Shown: piece by piece, positions 33,902 to 42,433 of the stretch
How positions within the stretch are numbered: position 1 is the first letter of the stretch
Layout of the letters: each line of letters opens with the position of its first letter
Assembly: GCF_035593265.1 (NCBI RefSeq)
Contig: NZ_CP141614.1
Location: forward strand, 1,302,001 to 1,366,000
Length of the DNA stretch: 64,000 nt
Origin: Limnochorda sp. LNt
GTDB taxonomy: Bacteria > Bacillota > Limnochordia > Limnochordales > Geochordaceae
Direction: 5' to 3'
Notes under the pieces: model-generated
Seen by the model: only the letters and a program-made list of their open reading frames with translations
Told to the model about the DNA's origin: nothing
Databases searched by the model: none
Made by a program: the position numbers and the translations under genes

Positions 33902-34573
33902 TCACTGAGGGGACTGACCTTTAGCGAACCACCGGGTTGGGAGCGAGACTGGGCCCTCGATAGCTCGGCCGCCGATGCGAAGGTCGCCCTCTCCATCAAT
34001 CTGAAGGGCAGCTCCCGGCCGCTGCTGGTAAACTAGCCATCTCTTGCTCCCGATGGGATCTTGATATGTCAAAGCGAGTATCACGTCCTCACCGAGGGCC
34101 TCCCCTCTCCACGGGCTGACTTGATTGTCAACTTCGGTCGTCACGACCAGAGCTGGCACCAGCACCGGATGTTCGCGCGATAGCGGGTCACGGACAAGGG
34201 TGACCACCTGGCCTGGTCGGAGTCCTTGGATTGCAACATCGTACAGCAGCTTTGGAGCGAGTGGCTTGATCACCTTCGCGACGATCGAGCCCTCCCCTGT
34301 GAGCCCCACTCGGTCCGCCGCAACGAATACTTGCACGTCCATGGCGGGTCGAGAGCCGTAATTCCTGAGCAGGATGTGGAAGTTCGTACCGTCAGGAGTG
34401 GGCTGCTCCACCAGTGTTTCGACTACCAAGGCAGAGCGCGCCGATTCTGCCACCTGCTGGCGCGTCGCCGCAACAAGTCGCCGAGTTTCCAAGACATACT
34501 GATAGGTCACCCATAGCAACCCGACCGTCCCGAAAGCCTGGATACTGGACAGAACCCAATCCCACGCTGTCAT
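33902..34573 (-). CDS. hypothetical membrane-anchored protein
   Basis: 223 residues: an N-terminal membrane helix (WVLSSIQAFGTVGLLWVTYQ), a short coiled linker (LVAATRQQVAESARSAL) and a soluble beta-rich domain with FHILLRNYGSRPAMDVQVFV. I do not recognise a family. ATG 34573 follows GGAAGGAG by 5 bases. Base composition is less GC-rich than the surroundings, suggesting transfer. ISNCY-type element 1 begins 127 bases upstream. Confidence 0.65.
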   Translation of the reverse strand: MTAWDWVLSSIQAFGTVGLLWVTYQYVLETRRLVAATRQQVAESARSALVVETLVEQPTPDGTNFHILLRNYGSRPAMDVQVFVAADRVGLTGEGSIVAKVIKPLAPKLLYDVAIQGLRPGQVVTLVRDPLSREHPVLVPALVVTTEVDNQVSPWRGEALGEDVILALTYQDPIGSKRWLVYQQRPGAALQIDGEGDLRIGGRAIEGPVSLPTRWFAKGQSPQ

Positions 34574-34699
34574 ATGACTCCTTCCCTTCCCCCTGCCGGG
34601 CCAATTCAGCTTAGGGACGTCGTTTGCCGATACCATTTCGGCACTATTATATCTGCTGTGGCAGATTGCGCGTCCCGTTCTGCGGGCTCCGTAATCTAG

Positions 34700-36309
34700 T
34701 TGGTTGGCCCTGATAAACTCGCCGGGAAAAGCCCGTCGTGACGGGCTCACCCCTCTCCTCCCCGAGACCGAATGATGCTAGAATCGGCCCCAGGGGGGCA
34801 TGGCATCGTGCGTCGGGAACGCAACGTGGCGTTCAAGGCGGACGTGTTCGAAAGCCTCATCGATCCCCAGCTCTTCGACTGCCCAAGGAGCTGGCCATCA
34901 TCGACCGTGGACGACGAGCGCTTCCTGGAGCCTATCCGGCGCAAGCTCACGGCCCGGCGGGGTCGGCCCACCATCCCCCTGGGGACGTACCTGCGCATGG
35001 TGTACCTGAAGCGCCGCTACCGCCTGGGCTTCGAGGCCCTCGTCAAGGAAGTGGCCGACAGCCTGGTCTGGCGGCGCTTTTGCCGGTTGCGCTTGACCGA
35101 CAAGGTGCCTGACGCCACCACCCTCATCAAGCTGACCCACCGGCTGGGTCCGGACGTCATCGAGCAACTCAACGACGCCCTGATGGCCCAGCTGGTGGAG
35201 GCGCGGCTGATGAAGCGCCACGGCCAGCGGATCCGGGTGGACACCACGGTGGTGGAAGCCAACATCCATCACCCCACCGACGCGGGCCTGCTGGCCGACG
35301 GGGTGCGGGTGCTGACGCGGCTGATGCGCCGGGCCAAGGAAGCCGGCATCGGGGTCCGCCTTTCGGTTCGAGACCGCCTACGCTCGGTCCGCCGCCGGCT
35401 GCGCCGCATCGGCCAGATGCTTCGCCGGGGAGGGGAGAAGGCCCAGGCCGAGGTGGACCGCCTTACCGCGGAAGTGGCTCTGCGGGCCGAGCAGACGCTT
35501 CAAGAGGCGCAGCGCATGGCTCGGGCTGTCCAGCGCCGCATCCGACAGCTCGGCCCGGCGGTCGGCTCTCGTTACCGGGCCCTCGCGCAGGGTCTGGTCA
35601 CGTACACCCGCCGCCTGCGCCGGGTGCTGGAGCAGACCCGGCTTCGCTTGCAGGGCATCCGGACCATTCCGGACCGGCTGGTCAGCCTCTTCGACCCGGA
35701 TGCGCGCCCCATCCGTCGGGGCAAGCTGTCCAAACCCGTCGAGTTTGGGTACAAGCTCGTCTTGGTGGAGACGCAGGAGGGCTTCATCCGCCACTTCCGG
35801 CTGCATGGGGGCAATCCCAGCGACGACAGCGTGTTGGTGGACGCCGTGGCGGAGCACATCCACGCGGTCGGGGCCACGCCCCGAGCGGTGGCCGCCGACC
35901 GGGGCATGAGCAGCCGGGCCAACGAAGCGGCCCTTCGGGCGATGGGCATCGCGTACGTCGCCCTGCCGGCCCGAAGCGGTCGGGCTCGTCGGCTTTTCGA
36001 GCGACGCCGGGCCTTTCGGCGGTTGCTCCGCTGGCGCAGCGGCCAGGAGGGGCGCATTGCGCACCTCAAGCACGCCTTTGAGCTCGACCGCAGCCGCTAT
36101 CGGGGTGCCGAGCGGGCGTTTACCTGGATCGGCGAGGACCTCTTGGCCCACAACCTGACCCGGGCGGCCCGCCGGCTGCTGGCCCTGGCTCCGGCGCAAG
36201 CCTGAGCGAGCCCCGCTGGCGGGGATGAAAGGCAGAAGCTCAGCACGGCAACGCCCTCTCGCCACGGGTCAGCCCCTCTCTCGACAGCCGGCGATTTTAC
36301 CAGGAGGTA
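34700..36309. mobile_element. ISNCY-type insertion sequence, copy 1
   Basis: About 1,610 bases. Ends carry imperfect inverted repeats: CCTGATAAACTCGCCG on the left and, read inward from the right, CCTGGTAAAATCGCCG. CTAG flanks both sides (34696-34699 and 36310-36313), as in copy 2, pointing to a CTAG target. Confidence 0.7.
34808..36205 (+). CDS. ISNCY-type transposase, copy 1
   Basis: ~465 residues. N-terminal PTIPLGTYLRMVYLKRRYRL precedes a DDE-type core: VDTTVVEANIHHPTDAGLL, AADRGMSSRANEAALRAMG and SGQEGRIAHLKHAFELDRS as the Glu region. A long Arg-rich helical insert separates the first two. Compared with copy 2, two small deletions (1 and 5 bases) shift the frame over ~13 residues near residue 25 (DCPRSWPSST instead of ELPKELAIIDR) and then restore it. 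A -10-like TAGAAT at 34780 supports the GTG start at 34808. Confidence 0.85.
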   Translation: MRRERNVAFKADVFESLIDPQLFDCPRSWPSSTVDDERFLEPIRRKLTARRGRPTIPLGTYLRMVYLKRRYRLGFEALVKEVADSLVWRRFCRLRLTDKVPDATTLIKLTHRLGPDVIEQLNDALMAQLVEARLMKRHGQRIRVDTTVVEANIHHPTDAGLLADGVRVLTRLMRRAKEAGIGVRLSVRDRLRSVRRRLRRIGQMLRRGGEKAQAEVDRLTAEVALRAEQTLQEAQRMARAVQRRIRQLGPAVGSRYRALAQGLVTYTRRLRRVLEQTRLRLQGIRTIPDRLVSLFDPDARPIRRGKLSKPVEFGYKLVLVETQEGFIRHFRLHGGNPSDDSVLVDAVAEHIHAVGATPRAVAADRGMSSRANEAALRAMGIAYVALPARSGRARRLFERRRAFRRLLRWRSGQEGRIAHLKHAFELDRSRYRGAERAFTWIGEDLLAHNLTRAARRLLALAPAQA

Positions 36310-37503
36310 CTAGCTACCGGTTGTCCACAGAACCGGATCAACTCCAATGCGGTAGTGGCCCTTGCCCACGACCGGCACGTGACTGGCCATCCGCCGGCCC
36401 TTCCGGAAGATCTCGACGGTGTGGGCCGTCAGGCGCACGTCCACCTCGGCGTGCACGAGTTGGTAGGGCACCGAGTAGAAGTTGCCGTCGACCGCCACGT
36501 GGTAGTCGATGTTGACCTTGGCCTTGCGCCACTCGGCAAACTCGTAGCGCTGGGCCGGCAGGGGCCGCAAGGCGGGCTTGTCCAGCCGATCGTACAGCTC
36601 CCGGCGGGACCCCTCCAGCTTCTGGAACGGCCGATGGTTGAGCACCTCCAACCGCTCCTGCACGGCCTGATGCAATGCCTCCAGGCCGAAGAAGGTGCGG
36701 TGGCGCAGGGGCGCCAGGATCCACCGTTCGGCCTGCTGGACGGCGTTTGCGACCTTGGCCTTGTCCCGGGGTTTGCGAGGCCGGGCCGGCAGAATGACCA
36801 CCCCGTAGTGGGCGGCCATCTCTTGATAGGCTGGATTCAGCTCCGGCTCGTACTGGCAGGCGGAGAGGACGGCAGTCTTTGGATTGTCGCAGACCACCAT
36901 CTCCGGCACCCCGCCGAAGAACTCGAAGGCGTCCACATAGGCGCCGATCCAGCTGGGCAGGTCCTGGGCCCAAGTGGGTTTGGCGAAGGTGTAGTTGCTG
37001 GCGGCCAGCACCGCGACGAACAGATAGGCCGGCCGCACCTGCCCGGTCTGTGGGTCGACCACGGGGATCGTCTCCCCTGCAAAGTCGACGAACATCTTCT
37101 CCCCGCCCCGGTAGACCTGACGCAAGGAGACGTCCAGGGTCTTGGCCCACCGGCGGTACAGCTCGCAGAAGCGGCTGTACTGGTACCCGTCGGGGTGCGC
37201 CTGCTTGTACTCCAGCCACAAAAGCCGCAGCGTCACCCCTTTACGGGAGCGCAGCTCGCGGTAAAGATGGTCCATGTCCGGCATGGGATGCCGGGTCTGC
37301 GCCGGGGCAGTCGGGCCGTAGAGGGCAGCTTCCAGAGCCGCGTTGTCCATCTCCTCGGGAAGCGGCCACGAAAGCCCGGCCGCCTCGGCCCTGCGCAGCA
37401 CCTCGGCCACGGTGCTGTGGGAAAGGCCCAAACTTCGCCCGATCGCCCGCACGCCCAGCTTGGCCACGTGGTGGAGCCGAAGAATCTCCCGAATCTTGCG
37501 CAT
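36310..37503 (-). CDS. istA: IS21-type transposase IstA, truncated, Glu lost
   Basis: 397 residues with N-terminal helix-turn-helix (GVRAIGRSLGLSHSTVAEVL), then FVDFAGETIPVVD and MVVCDNPKTAVL with two catalytic Asp. Where IstA proteins have a catalytic Glu after KAKV, this reads DKAKVANAVQQAERW, an apparent Glu-to-Ala change (GCA). The stop codon is formed by the CTAG at the ISNCY boundary, ~100 residues short of usual IstA length, and there is no istB. Probably inactive. Confidence 0.8.
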   Translation of the reverse strand: MRKIREILRLHHVAKLGVRAIGRSLGLSHSTVAEVLRRAEAAGLSWPLPEEMDNAALEAALYGPTAPAQTRHPMPDMDHLYRELRSRKGVTLRLLWLEYKQAHPDGYQYSRFCELYRRWAKTLDVSLRQVYRGGEKMFVDFAGETIPVVDPQTGQVRPAYLFVAVLAASNYTFAKPTWAQDLPSWIGAYVDAFEFFGGVPEMVVCDNPKTAVLSACQYEPELNPAYQEMAAHYGVVILPARPRKPRDKAKVANAVQQAERWILAPLRHRTFFGLEALHQAVQERLEVLNHRPFQKLEGSRRELYDRLDKPALRPLPAQRYEFAEWRKAKVNIDYHVAVDGNFYSVPYQLVHAEVDVRLTAHTVEIFRKGRRMASHVPVVGKGHYRIGVDPVLWTTGS

Positions 37504-37678
37504 GGATACCCTCCGCTCAAGCCTCCAGGGTGGCCAGACCTCCTCCTGTCTGGGTACTGGCCCCCACGCTTCGGCCTCGCGCAGCCCTATCCCTGATGGC
37601 CGTTTGGTATCCAGCGCCGCCCGTCTCGACAGGGATTACGGGGCATGGCGACCACCGATTCCGAGGTATCGGTCAAAG

Positions 37679-37816
37679 TGGTCGGCACGTTTCGTAATCA
37701 CTGGTCGGCTTGCTCCGGAATCGCTGGTCGGCATGTTTCGTACCCGGTGGTCGGCATGGATCGTACGGGGTGGTCGACATGGATCCTATCCGGTGGTCGG
37801 TTTGGGTCGTACTCTT
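37679..37816. repeat. six tandem 23-base repeats (IS21-type terminal repeats)
   Basis: Six head-to-tail units start at 37679, 37702, 37725, 37748, 37771 and 37794. Each begins TGGTCGRYWTG and most contain TCGTA or a close variant. IS21 elements carry multiple ~20-base terminal repeats bound by IstA; this array lies 175 bases upstream of the istA start, where the left end is expected. Confidence 0.65.
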
Positions 37817-37941
37817 TAGACGCACGGAACCGCCCCGGTTTATGCCAGGCGGTTGCAGGCCCTTTTCTCCCCCGCGCCCATTGCCCCGATCGACATCGAA
37901 GGGGCGGCAAGGCACCTATGTGGCTCACACAGCCGTAACCA

Positions 37942-38170
37942 TCACAGCGGCCCGCTGAGGAAGAGCATGCCGAACAGGCACTCCCAGTCGGGTTCGTCGG
38001 GGTCGAGGGCCATGTAGAGGCGGATGCGCTCGGCCATAACGTCTCCGCATCCGACGAGCTGCGGGGGTAGAGGCGCGCATGCGCTGCCGCTCGCCCGGCG
38101 ACAGGGTGCGGCGCAGCCCGCCCTCGAGCGGGCTGGCAAAGGGTTCGAGCTGCCAGACGGGCCGCATGCG
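37942..38170 (-). pseudogene. 547-residue gene, copy 2 (internal deletion)
   Basis: The 3' end reads AERIRLYMALDPDEPDWE then CLFGMLFLSGPL, matching the intact copy. Immediately upstream a piece of the N-terminal third is left (PVWQLEPFASPLEGGLRRTL, equivalent to PLGQLEPFSGALEDA). Some 400 codons are gone. It remains divergent from the MNT copy at 38233. Confidence 0.75.
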
Positions 38171-38232
38171 GGCAGCGGCCCGCGTCGGGGGGGCCGTCCG
38201 GTCGAAGAAGGCCTGTGCTGTACTGCAGGCGG

Positions 38233-38664
38233 GTGACGGACGGCATGCACCGCGGGGAGTCAGAAGGAAGGCGGGCGGCGCCGGATGCGCTCGAGCCTCC
38301 GGCCGGGTTGGCACAAGCCGAATGGGAGGGGTACTTGCGGGGATGGCGGCGTCGCATCGCCGAGGAGGAGGCGGCGCTGGAGAAACAGCTGGCACAAGCC
38401 CGTTCCTCCCTGCCCGCGCTGGTGAACACCCCCTGCCGGTACGGCGCGACGGAGGTCTATCTCTTCGGGTCTCCGTGCGCGGGGCAGTTCCATCTGGCTT
38501 CGGACATCGACCTGGCAGTACGGGGGATCCCGGCGGAACGGTTCTATGCGGCGCTGGCCGCCCTCGACGCGGCGTGCGACATCCCCGTCGACGTGGTGGA
38601 CCTCGATGAGGCCTCTCCTTCCCTTAGAGAGCACATCATGGAGAAGGGACAGCGCCTGCTGTGA
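38233..38664 (+). CDS. minimal nucleotidyltransferase, copy 2
   Basis: 143 residues with intact GS-x10-DxD (FGSPCAGQFHLASDIDLAV) and the same N-terminal extension AEWEGYLRGWRRRIAEEE as copy 1. The CAGGCGGGTGACGGACG start context is kept, but the upstream promoter is shorter by about five bases and the -10 reads TGTACT. Its HEPN partner is broken, so this could be a solitary antitoxin able to act on the HEPN of copy 1. Confidence 0.82.
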   Translation: MTDGMHRGESEGRRAAPDALEPPAGLAQAEWEGYLRGWRRRIAEEEAALEKQLAQARSSLPALVNTPCRYGATEVYLFGSPCAGQFHLASDIDLAVRGIPAERFYAALAALDAACDIPVDVVDLDEASPSLREHIMEKGQRLL

Positions 38665-39060
38665 GCGTGGGAGGCGAGGCTCAAGCCCGAAGGCTGCGCT
38701 CACTCCTGGCGGCCGTTGAGGAGGACCTCGGGGCAGCAGACTCAAGCGTGCAAGAACTGGCGCGTCTCAGTGGGTTGCCGGGCGATTCGCTCCCAGCCGC
38801 TGCGGCGGCAACCCATCTGTTATGCTTTTACGGCGCGATTGAACGGGCACTTGAGCGAATCGCACAAGAATTTGACGGAGGGGCTCCGAGTGGAGGGGAC
38901 TGGCATCGGGAGCTGCTTTGCATGTTGGCCCGGGCCGTGCCAAAGGTGCGCCCCTCGGTCCTCTCCCCCAAGAGCGTGGAGTAGCTGGATGGGTACCGCA
39001 AGTTTCGCCACCGGGTCCTGCGCGCCTATGATGCGGTGAACTTTCAGAGCGTTTTATTTC
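38661..39060 (+). pseudogene. HEPN toxin, copy 2 (nonsense and deletion)
   Basis: The first 107 codons follow copy 1 (AIERALERIAQEFDGGAPSG). A TAG at 38982-38984 replaces the Trp codon of EWLDG. Past it the frame continues YRKFRHRVLRAYD, in which the motif His is Arg, and then a deletion joins it to the NFQS region. The toxin is inactivated three ways. Confidence 0.82.
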
Positions 39061-39295
39061 CTCCAGCAGCTCTTGGCCGGCCAGCCCGGCGATCCCCGCG
39101 TGCCTGCCCGCCCCTCGAGGCAGTACCCCGGCCGAAGGCCGAGTCGCGACGTAGCCGGAAGCGCCGTCGAGATTGCCCTGGCCGCAGAAATGAGGTAAGG
39201 TTGGGGCCGAAACGTAGGATGAGCGCTGGAAGGGGCCCTCGCCCCAGCGTCGTCCTCAAGGCAACCCCAGCCGCTCGGCTAGGGAGGGAGGCCCT

Positions 39296-40348
39296 GTGGG
39301 AGCCTCGAGGGAATGGCTGCGCAAGGAACAGCGGATCCTGGCCCTGCTCCACGGCCCTCGGCCGGACTGCGACCAAGCAGCCCGTCTTCTCGAGGAGCTG
39401 GCTGCCGCTCCGGGAGCTGGGAAGGTCTGCGACATCGCGGGTCTCTACAGCGAGCTCGCGGACGCTTACGCGGGGGCCGGCCGGCTGGAGGAAGCCATCG
39501 TTGCCAAGCAGCGGGCTCTACAGGCCGGTCTGCGAAGCGTGCCCGACGGCAGGGCCGATATCGCGGAGTACCTGCTGCGCTTGGGTCGCCGAGAGGAAGC
39601 GGACCAGCTGTTCGCCGCCCTGGCCGCGGAGTACCCCGACGACGTGTGGCTCTACAACAACGCCGGCATGGCCTATCAGGCGGCTGGAGACCATGAAGCA
39701 GCGCTCCGGTGGCTAACCAGGGGCCTGGAGCTGGCGCTGGCCACGGGCGATCCCGAGGGGCTGGTGGCCCAGCTTTCCGACCTTCGGCGGGAGAGCCTGG
39801 CCGCGCTGGGGCGGCCCCACGACGAACTTGAAAAGAGAGCCGACGCCTTTCTCGAAGAGCATGACCGCCTTGACTACCCTGACCACCTTGACCGCCACGC
39901 TCTGGCCGAACACCAGGAGCCGGGAGAGGCGTTGCCGCCCCTCGTGAGCGACCGGCAACAGGTGCAGTCGGCGGTGGCGTGGTTTCCGCCGGGCGAACTG
40001 GAAGCCGCCCTGGACCGGTGGCCTCAGTGGCGGGAGGCGCCTGAAAAACGCAGCTACGAGGCACACCGGCGCGCCGTCCAAAACGCCCTGGTCCGGCTGA
40101 ACGGGCTCGGCCAAAACCCGGCGCTGGCCCCCATCAAGGTGGACGAACTCGTCGAGTGGGCCCGGCGCGAAGGCCGTGATCCGTCCAGGCCCGAATCCGT
40201 AGCGGCCTACGCGGCGCTCATCGCGGCGCAGGGGAGAACCGTGTCCTGGCCCCCGGGTCGCAACGAGCCGTGTTGGTGTGGCAGCGGGCGAAAATACAAG
40301 AAGTGCTGCGGCGGGCCGGAAGCCGACTGGCCCGAGATGTTGCCGTAG
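39296..40348 (+). CDS. TPR-repeat protein with SEC-C zinc motif
   Basis: 350 residues. Residues ~45-170 hold tetratricopeptide-like helices (LYSELADAYAGAGRLEEAIV, WLYNNAGMAYQAAGDHEAAL). The C-terminus has PGRNEPCWCGSGRKYKKCCG, the SEC-C motif (C-x-C-x8-C-C) that binds zinc and is shared with SecA. Function unknown, perhaps adaptor or translation/secretion related. GTG start follows AGGGAGGGAGG. No clear operon partner. Confidence 0.85.
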   Translation: MGASREWLRKEQRILALLHGPRPDCDQAARLLEELAAAPGAGKVCDIAGLYSELADAYAGAGRLEEAIVAKQRALQAGLRSVPDGRADIAEYLLRLGRREEADQLFAALAAEYPDDVWLYNNAGMAYQAAGDHEAALRWLTRGLELALATGDPEGLVAQLSDLRRESLAALGRPHDELEKRADAFLEEHDRLDYPDHLDRHALAEHQEPGEALPPLVSDRQQVQSAVAWFPPGELEAALDRWPQWREAPEKRSYEAHRRAVQNALVRLNGLGQNPALAPIKVDELVEWARREGRDPSRPESVAAYAALIAAQGRTVSWPPGRNEPCWCGSGRKYKKCCGGPEADWPEMLP

Positions 40349-40440
40349 CAGGTCAGGATCTCGATGCCGTCGTCGGTCACGAGGATGGTGTCCGAATGGC
40401 GGGCCGGCTACTTGGAGATTCGGAGCCACCGCCACGGCGG
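40345..40440 (-). pseudogene. possible M24 peptidase C-terminal fragment
   Basis: On the minus strand RHSDTILVTDDGIEILT resembles the C-terminal strand of Xaa-Pro/creatinase-type M24 peptidases (R.SDTVLVTEDG.E.LT). Nothing upstream supports a full gene. Weak assignment. Confidence 0.35.
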
Positions 40441-40618
40441 CGATGGCCAGCCACGACGGCGCTACCTCCCTCGGGCGGGTCCGACGGGGGGGCACTACGT
40501 GGTACACTTCCTCTGCAAAGGAACCCCGCGGTATATGCCGACGACCTTCAACGTCCGAAGGCTCGGCAGGAGCCCAGGGCGCCGAGGCGGTCTGCCCGGC
40601 TCGCACGGCCCCGGCCGC

Positions 40619-40750
40619 TCACAGCGGGCCGGTCAGGAAAAGCATGTCGAACAGGCGCTCAAAGTCGGGTTCGTCAGGGTCGAGGGCCACCAGGGTGGTA
40701 GGCGGCAGTTCCCGTCCGGACGCCAGGCAATGGGCCAGCACCTCGCCGGG
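40619..40750 (-). pseudogene. 547-residue gene, copy 4 (3' fragment)
   Basis: GEVLAHCLASGRELPPTTLV corresponds to VLAQYLAWGRDFPP of the intact copy, joined directly to ALDPDEPDFERLFDMLFLTG at the C-terminus. About 90 codons between are missing, and upstream it abuts IS630 debris. Confidence 0.7.
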
Positions 40751-40945
40751 ATTTGGTCGGGGTGTTGACCCATACAAACGGCCTGGCGTCTTCCTTCCAG
40801 GCTTCGATGAACCGCCCGATGGCGGCGACCAGCATGTCGACTTCACCGCCTGGTGCGTGTGGGTGGCATAGTTGTCGGGGCTCAGATGAATCTCGCCGTC
40901 AGGGTGGGTCTGGCCCAGGCGTCGCAGGAAGCAGGAACTCATGGC
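40751..40945 (-). pseudogene. IS630-family transposase remnant
   Basis: FLRRLGQTHPDGEIHLSPDN with YATHTHQAV is the DDE superfamily IS630 motif around the second Asp, and a shifted frame gives AAIGRFIEAWKEDARPFVWV, the usual C-terminal part. The segment with the catalytic Glu is deleted. Confidence 0.65.
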
Positions 40946-40971
40946 GCTCCCCATGCTACACCAGGCTGACC

Positions 40972-41172
40972 TCAGTCGGTATCCAACTGAATGGAGGCCA
41001 CTGCCTCCTGACCGTGGCGGGAGCCGAGTTGGAGTATCTCGACGCCTACGACTACACCGTTTTGGTCATAGTCTATTATGACGCCCGGCGCGACCTCCTC
41101 TGACTCAACAATATCCGCGTCGGTTAGGCGAACGTACAGGGCATCGGCCTGACGATCCAGTTTAATTCGCAT
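40972..41172 (-). CDS. DUF2283-family small protein
   Basis: 66 residues: MRIKLDRQADALYVRLTDAD, then EVAPGVIIDYDQNGVVVGVE and EILQLGSR, the compact all-beta DUF2283 pattern. Its ATG lies 11 bases inside the upstream DUF4258 gene. DUF2283 proteins often follow a DUF4258 gene and are suspected antitoxin-like partners. Confidence 0.78.
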   Translation of the reverse strand: MRIKLDRQADALYVRLTDADIVESEEVAPGVIIDYDQNGVVVGVEILQLGSRHGQEAVASIQLDTD

Positions 41173-41425
41173 GGCGTCTCCGCAGCCTCCTATCAAAAAA
41201 CACGGTCACAACCTTCAGGTGCCGCTCGCCCTCCACAGTTACCACACGAAGAAATCGACTGCCGCACTGACGGAACGCACGGATGTAGTGAGTGGTCCCG
41301 TCCGGCCGGCGCTCTACGCCGTCGGGTGAAGTGACCGTTTCGGCAATCAGTTCCTCGCCGATTCTCCGCTCGGCCATTACGTCCAAAGCATGTTTGGTAA
41401 AGAGCAGGTCTGGCGTCGGCCTCAC
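41162..41425 (-). CDS. DUF4258-family small protein
   Basis: About 87 residues. LLFTKHALDVMAERRIGEEL and VTVEGERHLKVVTVFFDRRL match the DUF4258 layout (H..R...R.I......V...P), a fold compared with RelE/BrnT-like toxins. The start is uncertain: GTG 41425 abuts AAGGAG very closely, and the frame is open to 41590. It overlaps the DUF2283 gene by 11 bases and forms a toxin-antitoxin-like pair. Confidence 0.72.
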   Translation of the reverse strand: MRPTPDLLFTKHALDVMAERRIGEELIAETVTSPDGVERRPDGTTHYIRAFRQCGSRFLRVVTVEGERHLKVVTVFFDRRLRRRHAN

Positions 41426-41583
41426 TCCTTCGTCCGACCCCAGTATACCTCGGAGCTCCGGCTGGCGTTGTACAGTAAGTGGCCACAACCCGCCCCCACC
41501 CGCACGGTGCGAAGCGGGTTTGCGGGCCATTCCCCGTAGAAAAACGCGGATGCGCGTAGACACAACCACAAAAGATGTAGCTA

Positions 41584-41612
41584 TTGACACAGCGTGGTAA
41601 ACGAGTTACGAT
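41584..41612 (+). promoter_or_regulatory. promoter of IS1634-type transposase
   Basis: TTGACA (41584-41589), a 17-base spacer, and TACGAT (41607-41612). The ATG follows 9 bases later, so the message would have almost no leader. Confidence 0.6.
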
Positions 41613-42433
41613 GTAGGCACGATGTACGTGCGCACCGTCACTTCCAAGGGCATCCAATACGCCCAGCTTGCCCATAACGTCCGGGACCCCAAGACTGGAC
41701 AGCCCCGGGCCCAGGTGCTGTACACCTTCGGCCGGGTCGACCAGCTCGACCTGGACGCGCTGCGCCGCCTGGTGCGCAGCATCGCCCGGTTCCTGCCCCC
41801 CGACGAGCAGGCCCAACTGCAGAAGGATCTCGGCATGGAGTGGCCCTTTCGGTACCTGGGCTCCCTGAAGCTGGGCGGGACGTGGCTTTTGGACGGGCTG
41901 TGGCGGCGGCTGGGCATCCAGAAGACCTTGCAGCGCCTGCTCAAAGCGCGCCACTACCAGACCCCCATCGAGCGGCTCCTCTTCGCCATGGTGGCCAACC
42001 GGGCCCTGGCGCCGTCCAGCGAGCTGGCCATCGAGAAGTGGGTGGCGCAGGACGTCTACATCGACCAGCTGCCCGCGGTGGAAGTCCACCAGCTCTACCG
42101 GGCCATGGACTTTCTGCTGGAGGCTGCCGAGGCGATCCAGCGCGAGGTCTTCTGGACGCTGGCCAACCTCTTCAACCTCGAAGTGGACGTCATCTTCTTC
42201 GATACGACGACGGCGTACTTCGAAATTGAGGGCGAGGACGCCGACGGGTTGCGCCGCTGGGGGCACAGCGCCGATGATCATCCGAAGATGGCCCAGGTGG
42301 TCATCGGCTTGGCCGTGACCCGGGACGGCATCCCGGTCCGCTGCTGGGTCTGGCCCGGCAACACCGGCGACCAGAACGTCGTGGCCGAGGTCAAACGGGA
42401 TCTCAACGGCTGGAAGCTCAACCGGGTGGTCGT

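Noticed and set aside
36310-37503. Simple disruption of istA by ISNCY-type copy 1
   Set aside because: The rest of istA is not found on the other side of the IS, so truncation came before, or with, a deletion.
37679-37816. CRISPR array
   Set aside because: The 23-base units are contiguous without unique spacers, they diverge between units, and no cas genes are near. They fit IS21-type terminal repeats.
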